Below, piece by piece: positions 39,001-47,125 of a DNA stretch of 64,000 nucleotides. The notes beneath the pieces were generated by a model. That model had not been told where the DNA came from. It made no database searches and was given only the letters and a program-made list of their open reading frames with translations. This DNA is from JAAYVZ01 sp035384965. GTDB taxonomy: Bacteria > Acidobacteriota > Thermoanaerobaculia > Thermoanaerobaculales > Thermoanaerobaculaceae. Numbering within the stretch: the stretch's first letter is position 1; each line of letters opens with the position of its first letter. A program made the translations under genes and the position numbers. The stretch is taken from positions 1-64,000 of the forward strand of contig DAOOJE010000009.1 in NCBI GenBank assembly GCA_035384965.1. The letters are read 5' to 3'.

Positions 39001-40087
39001 CGGGAAGGAAGGCCGACTGGCGCTGGTGCGCGAGCGCGAGGGGAAGGTAGCCGAAATCGAGGCGCCGGCGGCCGGCTTTCTCGACCTCAGCTTCGGGCCG
39101 TCGGGGCTCCTGGCGCGCGACGCCGCGAACCAGAAAGTGGTCTCGTTCGCCTATCGCGCCATTGCCGTGGAGCGCCGCGGCGCTGTGGCCGGGGTGCCAA
39201 TCTGGGCCATGGCCGCCAGCGAGGACGGCCGGCGGCTCCTGCTCGGGACCGCGGACGGGCAGCTCCACCGCTACGACCTCGGGACTTCCACCCTCGAGTC
39301 ACGGCGAGAACACACCCAGGGCCTGACCTCGCTGGTCGCGGTCGGCGACCGGATCGTCACCGCCTCGGACGACAAGACGATCGCGCTGTGGGACGCTGAC
39401 CGCCTCGCGGTCCTGGCGAGAAGCAAGGCCCACGGCTACCTCGTCAACTACCTCTTCTGGGAAGAGGCCACCCGGACGTTGTGGTCGACCTCGTCCGACC
39501 ACTCGATCAAGGCCTGGCGCCTGCCCGACCTCGTCGAGACCGCCTCGATCACGCCGGGCGGCGGCGCCAAGGCCGCCCTCTGGATCGACTCCCGGCGCGG
39601 CCTCGCGCTCGTCGGCACGTGGGAAAAGAGCTGGATGGAGCTGCGCCGCCAGGGCGACGGGTGGAAGCCAACCCGAACGCAGCCGATCGGCTCGGACGGC
39701 GCCTACTCCGTGTGCGCGCACCCGGCCCTGGACGTGGTGTTCGTCGTCGGAATCCGCCCCGCCTCCCTGTGGCTGTACGACGTGCCGACCGGCCGGGCCT
39801 GGGAGCTCGAGCCGCCTGATCACCACCTCGACTGGGCTGCAGCCATGAACGACAACGACTTCGTGGTCGTCGGCCTTCACAAGCTCGCTCGCTACCGGGT
39901 GACGCGCGTCGAGGGCGGGCTCGATGTCGAGGTCGCCATCGGCCTGTCGACCGACCTCGGCGAGCTGGGGATGTGCGCCGCGCTGCCCGGCAGCACCCGC
40001 CTGGCGGCCGGCAACGCAAACGGCGAGCTTTTCGTCGTCGACGCGAACGCGCTTCCGACGCCGCTCGCGCACGTCCGCCTGCGGTGA
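36086..40087 (+). CDS. Class III cyclase-like / Ser-Thr kinase / TPR / WD40 fusion protein
   Basis: 1333-aa single-pass signalling protein. Residues about 10-190: a class III nucleotide-cyclase-like domain with Asp-bearing TDLVDSTRLV and KTDGFLLLF (K58, D60), similar in style to the cyclase-like domain of putative peptide-modification-system proteins. Residues about 235-500: a protein kinase with glycine loop LGEGGFGEVWLA (239 on), HKDLKPANIL (357), DFG (381-383), GTPTYMAPE. HKD replaces HRD, so it is a non-RD kinase. A transmembrane helix lies near 521-541 after Arg-rich RRRRRLL. TPR repeats of the kinesin-light-chain type follow (PGHPDLAASLDSAGFL, RHPDVTTTLEHLALLYREQGRYDLA), then about 550 residues of WD40-like blades (GDRIVTASDDKTIALWDAD). 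Membrane orientation would leave the cyclase and kinase in the cytoplasm and the propeller outside. The cyclase's activity is unproven. Confidence 0.88.
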   Translation: MSAPSSGAVLRTLLVTDLVDSTRLVAQLGDERAFALFGRHDRLARDLLAAHNGLEIDKTDGFLLLFERPLDAVAYALAYHGALRELGREIGTPLAARAGLHLGEVYLRRNPPEDVARGAKPVEVEGLAKPLAARLMGLAGGGQTLLTRTAFDVARRASVGVELPIADMRWIAHGSYLLKGVEEPVEVFEVGDPAHAPLAPPPDSEKARRVTGDQTILGWRPAPGQQVPHREHWMLVEKLGEGGFGEVWLARHIKTGDRLVFKFCFEAERLRGLKREVTLFRLLKEALGERPDIARVRDWNFDEQPYFLESEYTAGGSLADWAKGKGGIASVPLPTRLELAAQAAEALAAAHSVGVLHKDLKPANILITEGAGGRPQAQLTDFGIGLVTDTSRLAQYGITVGMTELAGTKSTSSGTPTYMAPELLTGRPATVQADIFALGVVLYQLAAGDLDRPLASGWERDVSDELLREDIAACVDGRPERRLVSAAELAARLRSLEQRRAALEAERAARAQAERARRRRRLLVPAFAAVAVFALAMAIQARRIALEAERAEREAAAAREVSRFLVDLFDVAGSTRGRGETVTARELLDQGARRMQEEAGGERLTQARLADAMGAAYVKLGLLGRAKGLVDSALQTRRELLPPGHPDLAASLDSAGFLAVRLRQYDQAEKLLGEALAAREKALGARHPDVTTTLEHLALLYREQGRYDLARPYEERIAALAPARAARPGAAAATPGVLLELLREVRLPKDVVRLLGSGPQPGMVLAVGRQGVYLVDLEGASAPVFAPLSADEEVVGGAGVGELAIRSGGRLVVRDLFPREGRVTERVVAEGLGNQERLALDRRSTVLARAEATRLRVLSLANPRRPALVDRRLDAAPRALTVSGRYVAWLTAGRTVHAVELATGREVLSARDWEGQANALAIDDLSGRLAVGGWFDEVIEYDLAGGRPPVRHALPGQTHALAYLPDHPTLGVGKEGRLALVREREGKVAEIEAPAAGFLDLSFGPSGLLARDAANQKVVSFAYRAIAVERRGAVAGVPIWAMAASEDGRRLLLGTADGQLHRYDLGTSTLESRREHTQGLTSLVAVGDRIVTASDDKTIALWDADRLAVLARSKAHGYLVNYLFWEEATRTLWSTSSDHSIKAWRLPDLVETASITPGGGAKAALWIDSRRGLALVGTWEKSWMELRRQGDGWKPTRTQPIGSDGAYSVCAHPALDVVFVVGIRPASLWLYDVPTGRAWELEPPDHHLDWAAAMNDNDFVVVGLHKLARYRVTRVEGGLDVEVAIGLSTDLGELGMCAALPGSTRLAAGNANGELFVVDANALPTPLAHVRLR

Positions 40088-40130
40088 TCGAGAGCATGGG
40101 TCCGGGCCCCGCCCTGCCGCCGGGCGGGTG

Positions 40131-41471
40131 TCAGAGCGTCTTGAACGTGTAGATGATCTCGAAGCGCAAGAAGTGAGCCGCGTCCCGCCCGGCGTAAAAG
40201 TCGCCGGGGTCGAGGTGCTCGTAGAGGACGTGGCCCTTCCAGCTCGCGCCAAGCGTGACATCACCGCGGATTTGCACCAGCTCGCCGCGATGCGTGCCCG
40301 GGCCGAAGATCCCGCCCCGCGCGCCGAGGCTCTCGTACGCCTCCATGCGGTAGTACGTCGCCCGCAGCGCGAGCCACTTCGCGGGCGTCAGGCGCAGCTC
40401 GGCCTCCCACATGCCGGTGTTGGACCAGTACGCCGGGCCCTTTTCGGGGCCGAGGCTGTAGATGCACAGCTCGCTCCACCTCGGCCAGCGCGAGAAGAGC
40501 GGGTCCCAGCCCTCGATCCTGTCGGTCGACGGGTCGTCGCCGGACAGCCCGATGTAGCCCAGTGAAACGGCGGGCCTGGCCTTGCCGCCGAGGTCCTTGC
40601 GCAGCCTGAGGTACCCCCCCCAGGCCCGGAGGTCGCGCGAGGCCCCGCCGGTACCCGGCCGCGCCTTCTCGGTGCCGGCCTCGACCGCGCCCTCGCCTGT
40701 CAGCGTGAACCCCATCCCGAGCGAGTGCACGACCCGGCCACCGAGTGCGCCGAACCGGCGGTTGGGCTGGAACAGCGGATGTGCGGCAGGCCGGGCGTCG
40801 TCGGTTTCGGTCTTGTAGAACGCGTACGCCTCGAGCGCCGTCCCCGGCCGCTCGGCGTACGTCAGGTAGGCCCCCAGCGCCCGCTCGTCCCACTCCACGA
40901 GCCGCTGCCGCTCGGAGGGCTTCGTCGCCTCCTTGAAACGCGGCAGGTAGCGGTCGGTGCGCGGGTTCGAGATCGCCAGCAGCTCGAGCTTCGACGTCCC
41001 GAAGCTCCGGTAGAGGTCGAGCGCGTTGAAGTACGCCGTGCGCGAGCCGTCGAGCGGGCTGCCGTCGAACAGTACGAACCCCTCGCCGCGCATGAGGTTT
41101 TGCCTCCCGGCGCGGACCGCCCACCTCTTCTCGAGCTTCCAGTCGACGTACAGCGTCTCGAACACCACCTCGCGCCCGTGGAACGCCATGTCCGGCTCGG
41201 CGATCTTGCGGTTTTCGTTGATGAGCCCCGCCACTGCCTCGAGCTTGGCGGAGGGCCGCAGTGTCACCCACAGCCGGCTGCGGAACCGGTACTGCGTGCG
41301 GGCGTCATCTCTGGCGCTCGAGAAGTCGGTGAGGTTCTCCCAGTCCTCCGAGCGCACACGCTCCTCGAGGCCGATCTCGGCTTTCGGGGGAGCGGTTGTG
41401 CCACTCGTCTGGGCGAGCGCCGGGATGCAGCCGGCCAGGACCACGGCGACAGCGACACATGCAGTCTTCAT
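40131..41471 (-). CDS. Outer-membrane porin, alginate-export (AlgE-like) family
   Basis: 446-aa exported beta-barrel. Signal peptide MKTACVAVAVVLAGCIPALAQ (SD GGAGG upstream of ATG 41471). The mature sequence alternates in porin style (YRFRSRLWVTLRPSAKLEAVAGL, VFETLYVDWKLEKRWAVRAGRQ, LRFEIIYTFKTL) and has the family block RAGRQNLMRGEGFVLFDGSPLDGSRT. It ends in an aromatic-containing strand (FEIIYTFKTL), close to a BAM signal. It lies 20 nt after the lactate permease gene, suggesting it is the outer-membrane entry route for the permease substrate. Alginate itself is not implied. Confidence 0.8.
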   Translation of the reverse strand: MKTACVAVAVVLAGCIPALAQTSGTTAPPKAEIGLEERVRSEDWENLTDFSSARDDARTQYRFRSRLWVTLRPSAKLEAVAGLINENRKIAEPDMAFHGREVVFETLYVDWKLEKRWAVRAGRQNLMRGEGFVLFDGSPLDGSRTAYFNALDLYRSFGTSKLELLAISNPRTDRYLPRFKEATKPSERQRLVEWDERALGAYLTYAERPGTALEAYAFYKTETDDARPAAHPLFQPNRRFGALGGRVVHSLGMGFTLTGEGAVEAGTEKARPGTGGASRDLRAWGGYLRLRKDLGGKARPAVSLGYIGLSGDDPSTDRIEGWDPLFSRWPRWSELCIYSLGPEKGPAYWSNTGMWEAELRLTPAKWLALRATYYRMEAYESLGARGGIFGPGTHRGELVQIRGDVTLGASWKGHVLYEHLDPGDFYAGRDAAHFLRFEIIYTFKTL

Positions 41472-41490
41472 CGGACAGCCTCCGGCGGGC

Positions 41491-43047
41491 TCAGTACGCC
41501 CAGAGCATGGTCATGAGGGCGCACACCGCGGTGATCGTAACCGAGATGACGGCGCACACCGGGATGACCTTCCCCTCCTCGCCGATGCGGTCGATCGTCG
41601 CCGCCGCGTTCTGCAGCTTGGCCGGCGAGATGACGCTGGCGAGCCCGCCGCCGATGCCGCTCGCCGCGGCGACCAGAAGCCCCAGCGCGCCGATCTTCTC
41701 GGAGGTTGTGAGATGAAGCTTGGTGAGGATCGCCAGCGACGACGCCTCCGAGCCCGAGATGAACCCGCCCAGCAGGCCGAGGAACGGCGCGATCAGCGGG
41801 TACGCCTGACCGAACACGCGGGCGCTCGCGTCGGCGACCACGAAGATCATGTTGTGCAAGGGCTCCGCGAGCTTCCAGTCGAGACCCTTGCCCGAGTGGT
41901 TGAGCACGTACGCGAGGGCGAAGAACACCGCCGCCGCCAGCACGGGCCGTGGCGCGCGCTTGCCCCACTTGCGCAGCGAGCTCGCCATCTGAGCCCCGCT
42001 TGCGCGCAGCGGCGGCAGCGCCAGCAGCGTGCTGACGAGGATCCAGAAGTACGCCTGCCAGAGCAGGCGCACCCGCTCCGGCCGCCCGGGGATGATCTCG
42101 ATCGGCATCGCCAGCTTCTTGAAGGTCAGCTCGTAGAACGGGAGCTGCGGCAGGTTCACGAGGAACGAGAACGCCACCAGGATCAGCCACGGCGAGAGCG
42201 CCCGCCAAAGCGACATCTTCTGCTCCTGGGCCAGGTCCTCGGCCGTGAGCACGCTGCGGTCGACAAGCGGCAGCCCGCGCACCTTGAGGTAGGCGAGCAT
42301 CACCAGGATCACCCCGAGCCCCGCCACGATCCCGGTGAGCGGGATGAGCTCGAGCTCGTTCATCCCGATCGTGATGAACCCCGCCACCAGCCCGGATACG
42401 AGCGTCGGCACGAGCCCCTTGAGCATCATCTTCCAGCGTCCGACGATCCACATCATCCCGAAGGCGATGCAGGTCGAGATCACCGGCATGTAGCGGGCGA
42501 AGTACCCGCCCACCTCGGCCACCGGCAGCCCCACGAGGTCCGAGAAGACCACCACCGGCACCCCGAGCAGCGCGTACGTGCACAGCGCGTCGTACCCCAG
42601 CGCCGGCAGGGCGATCGACACGAACGAGGTGTAGCCGAGGGCCAGCATGATCGGCGGCAGGATCGACACCGGCGTCGCCCCCATCGCCGCGATCAGCGTG
42701 CCAAACCCGAAGTTGATGATCAGCACCTGCACGACCTTGTCGTTGGGCGACACCGTCTTGATGAGCGTGACGATGCGCCCGAGCGCACCGGTCTCTCCCA
42801 TCACCGTGATCTGGAAGATCGAGGTCGCGACCATGAGCGCGATCGGCCAGGAGGCGATGCTCCCCGCCAGGCTGGCCCACAGCGCGGTGGCGAGCGGGGT
42901 GTGGAAGTATGCGACCGCGAGCCCGAGCGCCAGGGCCCACCCCACGAGCCCCGCGAGATCGGCCGGGGTCTTGCGGATCACGAGCAGCAGCAGGATGACC
43001 ACGACCGGCAACAGCGCGAGCACCACCGAGAGTCCGAGTATCTCCAC
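41491..43047 (-). CDS. L-lactate permease (LctP family)
   Basis: 518-aa polytopic inner-membrane carrier for lactate or glycolate with about 12-14 hydrophobic segments. Family blocks include SWPIALMVATSIFQITVMGETGAL, INFGFGTLIAAMGATPVSILPPIM and FLGLLGGFISGSEASS. The start is GTG 43047, the only start near conserved sequence; its ribosome-binding site is weak. Upstream of the porin gene and 113 nt after the acyl-CoA ligase gene on the same strand, so the three genes probably form an operon transcribed from beyond 45875. Confidence 0.92.
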   Translation of the reverse strand: MEILGLSVVLALLPVVVILLLLVIRKTPADLAGLVGWALALGLAVAYFHTPLATALWASLAGSIASWPIALMVATSIFQITVMGETGALGRIVTLIKTVSPNDKVVQVLIINFGFGTLIAAMGATPVSILPPIMLALGYTSFVSIALPALGYDALCTYALLGVPVVVFSDLVGLPVAEVGGYFARYMPVISTCIAFGMMWIVGRWKMMLKGLVPTLVSGLVAGFITIGMNELELIPLTGIVAGLGVILVMLAYLKVRGLPLVDRSVLTAEDLAQEQKMSLWRALSPWLILVAFSFLVNLPQLPFYELTFKKLAMPIEIIPGRPERVRLLWQAYFWILVSTLLALPPLRASGAQMASSLRKWGKRAPRPVLAAAVFFALAYVLNHSGKGLDWKLAEPLHNMIFVVADASARVFGQAYPLIAPFLGLLGGFISGSEASSLAILTKLHLTTSEKIGALGLLVAAASGIGGGLASVISPAKLQNAAATIDRIGEEGKVIPVCAVISVTITAVCALMTMLWAY

Positions 43048-43160
43048 CTCGTCCGACCTGACCTGACGTCCCGACGGTCGTTGGCGCCGCGGACGATATC
43101 ACGGGAAGACCCGCCCGCCCACCCCGGCCGGTGGTCGGTTGGTGGTTGGGCGCCCTGCCT

Positions 43161-45875
43161 CTACAGCGTGAGCGTGGCGCGGACGAGACCCTCCTCGTCG
43201 TTCTCGAGGGTGAAGCCGCGCTCGGTGAGGATTGCCACCACGCGCACGTTGTCGGCGGTGGTCTGCGCCTCGACGCGGGTGATCCCCCAGCTCCTGGCGA
43301 TTTCCAGGCAGTGGTCGGTGAGGACCTGCCCGAGGCCGCGGTTCTGCCACGCGTCGGTGACGAGCACCGCGTACTCGACACTCGACAGGTCCGGGGCCGC
43401 GACCAGCCGCCCGACGCCCACGAGCCGCCGCCCGGCGCCTTCCCCGACCTCGGCCACAATGGCGATCTCGCGATCGTAGTCGATGAAACAAAAGCGCGTC
43501 GCGACCTGGTGGCTGGCCCAGTGGAACAGGTACCGGAAGCGGGCGTAGATGGTTTCCCGCGAGCAGGAGCCGAGCAGCTCGAGCCACGCCGGCTCGTCCT
43601 CGGGGCGGATCGGGCGCAGCAGCACCTCGCTCCCGTCGCGCAGCGAGGCGGTGCGCACGTACTCCTCGGGGTACGGGCGCAGCGCAAGGTGGGCGTAGGG
43701 GCGCCCGGGCGCGCCGCCAGGCCCCCGGTCCACGAGCACCCGTGCATCCAGCGCGACGACGCCGCGCGGGGTGGCGAGCAAGGGGTTAACGTCGAGCTCG
43801 CGCACCTGGGGCAGGTCGGCCACGAGGTACGAGAAGCGGATGAGCGTCTCGACGAGCCGCTCGGTGTCGACCGGCGGGCGGCCGCGGAACCCCTCCAGCA
43901 GCGGGTAGGAGCGCAGCGACTCGAGGAGGCGGCGCGCCAGGCGCTCGGACAGCGGCGGCAGGCCGAGGGCGCGGTCCTGGAGTACCTCCGCGGCCACCCC
44001 TCCGAGCCCGACGAGAATGACGCTTCCCATGACCGGGTCACGCCTGGCGCCGACGATGAGCTCCACGCCGTCGCGGGTGTCGGCCATTGGTTGCACGGTG
44101 ACGCCGTCGACGCGCGCTCCCGGGCGGGCCTGCCGGGCCCCGGCGAGGATGCGCGTGAACGCAGCTCGCACCGCCTCGGCGTCGCGGAGTTCGAGCGCCA
44201 CGCCGCCGACGTCGGACTTGTGGGTGATGTCGGGGCTCGCCAGCTTGAGGACCACGGGGTAGCCGAGGGCCTCGGCGGCCGCAACCGCCTCCTCGGCCGT
44301 GGCGGCGGGACGCGGCCGCGTGGTGGGGATCCCGTATGCCTCCAGCAACTCCTTGGCGTCAGCCTCCGACAGCCAGCCGCCGGATGCGGCACCAAACGCC
44401 TGCACGCGCTCGGCAATGCGCTGGCGGTCGAGCGTAAACGTCACCGGCACGTCTTTCGGCGTCTCGTACAGCGCCTCGAGATTGCGCGCGTACGCCACCA
44501 ACGTCATGAAGGCCTTGATGGCCTCGTCCGGGGTCGCGTAGGCGGGGATCCCGGCGGCGGCCAGCACCCGCAACCCCTCCCGCATCGCCGCGCCACCCAT
44601 CCACGCCGCCAGGATCGGCTTGCGCGCCTTTGCCCCCAGTTCGGCCAGCTCCTTCGCAGTGGCGGTGGGGTTGGTCATGGCCTGCGGCGTGAGGATGACC
44701 AGCACCGCGTCCACGCCGGGGTCGGCGAGCACGATTTCGACCGCCCTGCCAACGCGCCTGGAGCGCGCGTCCCCCAGCACGTCCACCGGGTTGCCGTGCG
44801 ACCAGGCTGGCGGCAGGACCTCGTCGAGCTGGGCCAGGGTGGCGGCGTTCAGCTCCGCGAGCACGCCTTGCCGCGCCATCAGGGCGTCGGTGGCCATGAC
44901 GCCCGGCCCGCCGGCGTTGGTGACGATCGCCAGCCGCGGCCCGGCCGGGCGGCGGTGCCGGCCCACCAGTTCGGCACAGTGGAAGATCTCGCCGATCTCG
45001 CTCACTCGCACGATGCCGGCGCGCGCGAACGCCGCTTCGTACACGGCGTCCTCGGAGGCGAGCGCCCCGGTGTGCGACGCCGCGGCCCGCGCCGACTCGG
45101 CGAACCGCCCTGCCTTGAAAGCCACGATCGGCTTCGCGCGCGCGAACGCCCGCGCCGCGGTCATGAACGCCCGCGCGTCGGTGAGCGACTCCATGTAGAG
45201 GATGATCGAGTCGGTCTCGGGGTCCTCGGCCACGTGGTCGATGAGCTCCGCGAAGCCGATGTCGAGCATGTTGCCGACCGAGACGAAGAACGAGAAGCCG
45301 ATCCCCTGCTCGAGCGCCCAGTCCAGCACCGACGTGCACAGCGCCCCCGATTGCGACAGGAACGCCACCTTGCCTGGCTTCGCCACCGCCCCGGCGAACG
45401 TCATGTTGAGCGCCAGGCGCGGCACCATGACCCCGAGGCAGTTGGGGCCGACGAGCCGCATGGCGGGGTGGCGTCGGCGCACCTCGCGCAGCTCCGCTTC
45501 GAGTGCCTTGCCTTCCTCCCCCGCCTCCCCGAACCCCGACGACATCACGACCACACCCCTCACGCCGGCCTCGCCGCACTCCGCCACCACGCCCGGCACC
45601 TGCTGCGGCGCCGTGCACACGACCGCGACGTCGGGCACGCGCGGAAGCGCCTGCACGCTCGCAAAGCACGGCACGCCCAGCACCGCCTCGAGCCTGGGGT
45701 GGACCGGGTACACGACACCGCGAAACCCCGAGCCGACGAGGTTGCGCAGCACCGTGCCCCCGACCGCCCTGGGGTTTTCGGTCACGCCCACGAGCGCGAT
45801 GCGCGTGGGGTTGAAGATGGCTTCGAGCCCGTGCACGCTGCAGCCTCCTGCCGCCGGGACGGCGGCGGCGCTCAT
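43161..45875 (-). CDS. Acyl-CoA ligase (ADP-forming) fused to GNAT acetyltransferase
   Basis: 904-aa protein with the layout of PatZ/Pat lysine acetyltransferases. CoA-binding and succinyl-CoA-ligase-like alpha domains (FNPTRIALVGVTENPRAVGGT ... MRLVGPNCLGVMVP ... FLSQSGALC), then an ATP-grasp beta domain (YPVVLKLASPDITHKSDVGGV), then a C-terminal GNAT domain (VEYAVLVTDAWQNRGLGQVLTDHCLEIA). The phospho-His of ADP-forming acetyl-CoA synthetases is kept in SHTGAL (His268), whereas in enteric Pat proteins it is lost. The protein could therefore make acetyl- or propionyl-CoA as well as acetylate target lysines. ATG 45875 has GAGG upstream. Next to the lactate permease and porin, so a role in short-chain acid use is likely. 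Confidence 0.87.
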   Translation of the reverse strand: MSAAAVPAAGGCSVHGLEAIFNPTRIALVGVTENPRAVGGTVLRNLVGSGFRGVVYPVHPRLEAVLGVPCFASVQALPRVPDVAVVCTAPQQVPGVVAECGEAGVRGVVVMSSGFGEAGEEGKALEAELREVRRRHPAMRLVGPNCLGVMVPRLALNMTFAGAVAKPGKVAFLSQSGALCTSVLDWALEQGIGFSFFVSVGNMLDIGFAELIDHVAEDPETDSIILYMESLTDARAFMTAARAFARAKPIVAFKAGRFAESARAAASHTGALASEDAVYEAAFARAGIVRVSEIGEIFHCAELVGRHRRPAGPRLAIVTNAGGPGVMATDALMARQGVLAELNAATLAQLDEVLPPAWSHGNPVDVLGDARSRRVGRAVEIVLADPGVDAVLVILTPQAMTNPTATAKELAELGAKARKPILAAWMGGAAMREGLRVLAAAGIPAYATPDEAIKAFMTLVAYARNLEALYETPKDVPVTFTLDRQRIAERVQAFGAASGGWLSEADAKELLEAYGIPTTRPRPAATAEEAVAAAEALGYPVVLKLASPDITHKSDVGGVALELRDAEAVRAAFTRILAGARQARPGARVDGVTVQPMADTRDGVELIVGARRDPVMGSVILVGLGGVAAEVLQDRALGLPPLSERLARRLLESLRSYPLLEGFRGRPPVDTERLVETLIRFSYLVADLPQVRELDVNPLLATPRGVVALDARVLVDRGPGGAPGRPYAHLALRPYPEEYVRTASLRDGSEVLLRPIRPEDEPAWLELLGSCSRETIYARFRYLFHWASHQVATRFCFIDYDREIAIVAEVGEGAGRRLVGVGRLVAAPDLSSVEYAVLVTDAWQNRGLGQVLTDHCLEIARSWGITRVEAQTTADNVRVVAILTERGFTLENDEEGLVRATLTL

Positions 45876-45899
45876 GCCACCTCGCCGCGCCCGCGATGT

Positions 45900-46348
45900 C
45901 AAGTCGCGGCTGGGTGTCCGTGGCGGCCGGCCAACCCACCCACCCGGTCGAGAGTCCTCCCCCACCCACACAGCAACGCCACCGCCCAGGCCCTGGTCAT
46001 GGACGTGGTCGTCGTCGTGGCTGTGGATGGCTTCTCCCCCACCCCGTCCGCGTCCCTCCCACCCACCCGGCGCGGCCCGGAGGTCCGCGCCCACCATCGA
46101 GTCGACGGCGCTCGCGAGCGCGCAGCGCCGCAGAGGTGGGCGCGGACGTCCCCGGCCGCGTCAGGGAGGGTGGCGAGCCTGGTCCTGGACCTCGTCCTGG
46201 TCCTGGACCGGGGGGCAAACGCTTCCCCCACGACCGCATGTCGTGGACGTGGATGGCCTCTCCCCTGCCGCGTCTGCGTCCACGACCACGTCCAGGGCCA
46301 CGTCAAGGTCACAGTTCCAACTTGAGAACCGGCCAACCGGGGACGGCG
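45900..46348. other. Low-complexity intergenic region with short direct repeats
   Basis: Gap of about 450 nt between divergent genes with no supported gene. It contains runs rich in GTGG, TCGTCG and CCTGG, for example a 13-mer CTGGTCCTGGACC at 46179-46191 and again at 46197-46209, and GTGGTCGTCGTCGTGG near 46006. Long open frames across it are compositional. It surrounds the 109-nt repeat at 46062-46170. Confidence 0.6.
46062..46170. repeat. Dispersed inverted-repeat element, copy A
   Basis: 109-nt sequence about 89% identical, without gaps, to 60677-60785. Its two ends are imperfect inverted repeats (CGCGGCCCGGAGGTCCGCG and the complement of CGCGGACGTCCCCGGCCGCG), so the element can fold into one long hairpin. 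The centre holds a 14-bp palindrome GCGCTCGCGAGCGC. The substitutions between copies fall mostly in the centre, and the arms are nearly unchanged. Confidence 0.85.
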
Positions 46349-46354
46349 TACACT
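46349..46354 (+). promoter_or_regulatory. -10 box (TACACT), likely leaderless ABC gene
   Basis: TACACT ends 6 nt before ATG 46361, with no ribosome-binding site between. TTGAGA at 46322-46327 is spaced 21 nt away, too far for a normal -35. Confidence 0.45.
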
Positions 46355-46360
46355 CCGCGC

Positions 46361-47125
46361 ATGAGCCATGCCATCGAGACGCACGGGCTGACGCGGCGGT
46401 TCGGCGAGCTGGTTGCGGTCGACGCCATCGACCTCGCGGTGCCGCGGGGCAGCTTCTACGGCTTTCTCGGCCCCAACGGCGCCGGCAAGTCGACGACGAT
46501 CAAGTGTCTGACCGGGCTGCTGCGCCCCTCGTCCGGGTCCATGCGCATCCTCGGGCTCGACCCGGCGAGAGACGACCTCGTGATCAAGCGGCAGGTCGGC
46601 GTGATCCCCGAGGAGCAGGCACTGTTCGAGCGGCTGTCCGCCGTCGAGACCCTCACCTTCGTGGCTCGCGTCCACGGGCTCGACCGCGCCACGACCAGGC
46701 GGCGCATCGAGGAACTGCTCGATCTCATGGACCTCGGAGGGGCCAGCGGCAAGCTCGTCGCCGACTACTCGCACGGGATGCGCAAGAAGCTCGCCCTGGC
46801 GGTGGCGCTGCTGCCGGCGCCGCGCCTGCTGTTCCTCGACGAGCCGTTCGAGGGCATCGACGCCGTCGCCTCCCGCCAGATCAAGGAGCTGCTGGCCGGG
46901 TTCGTCGCCCGCGGCGGCACGGTGTTTCTTACCTCGCACATCATCGAGATCGTCGAGCGGCTGGCCGACCACATCGGCATCATCCACCATGGCAAGCTGG
47001 TCGCCCAGGGCTCCCTCGCCGAGCTGCGGAGCGGGAGCAAAGCCGGAGCGAGCCTGGAGGAGATCTTCATCCACCTCGTAGGCGGCGACGCGGAGAATGC
47101 GCCGAAGCTGGAGTGGCTGGCGTGA
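46361..47125 (+). CDS. ABC transporter ATP-binding protein
   Basis: 254-aa ATPase of an ABC-2-type exporter. Walker A GPNGAGKS, Q-loop IPEEQALFERLSAVE, signature YSHGMRKKLALA (a variant of LSGGQ), Walker B LLFLDEPFEGID, and a switch His in LTSHII. The YSHGM signature is typical of drug or antibiotic-export-like subfamilies. ATG 46361; its stop overlaps the GTG of the permease gene by 4 nt, so they form a pair. The exported substrate cannot be predicted. Confidence 0.92.
   Translation: MSHAIETHGLTRRFGELVAVDAIDLAVPRGSFYGFLGPNGAGKSTTIKCLTGLLRPSSGSMRILGLDPARDDLVIKRQVGVIPEEQALFERLSAVETLTFVARVHGLDRATTRRRIEELLDLMDLGGASGKLVADYSHGMRKKLALAVALLPAPRLLFLDEPFEGIDAVASRQIKELLAGFVARGGTVFLTSHIIEIVERLADHIGIIHHGKLVAQGSLAELRSGSKAGASLEEIFIHLVGGDAENAPKLEWLA

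Noticed and set aside
43131..46325. Plus-strand open frame of 1064 codons
   Set aside because: Antisense to the acyl-CoA ligase gene and then to the low-complexity spacer.
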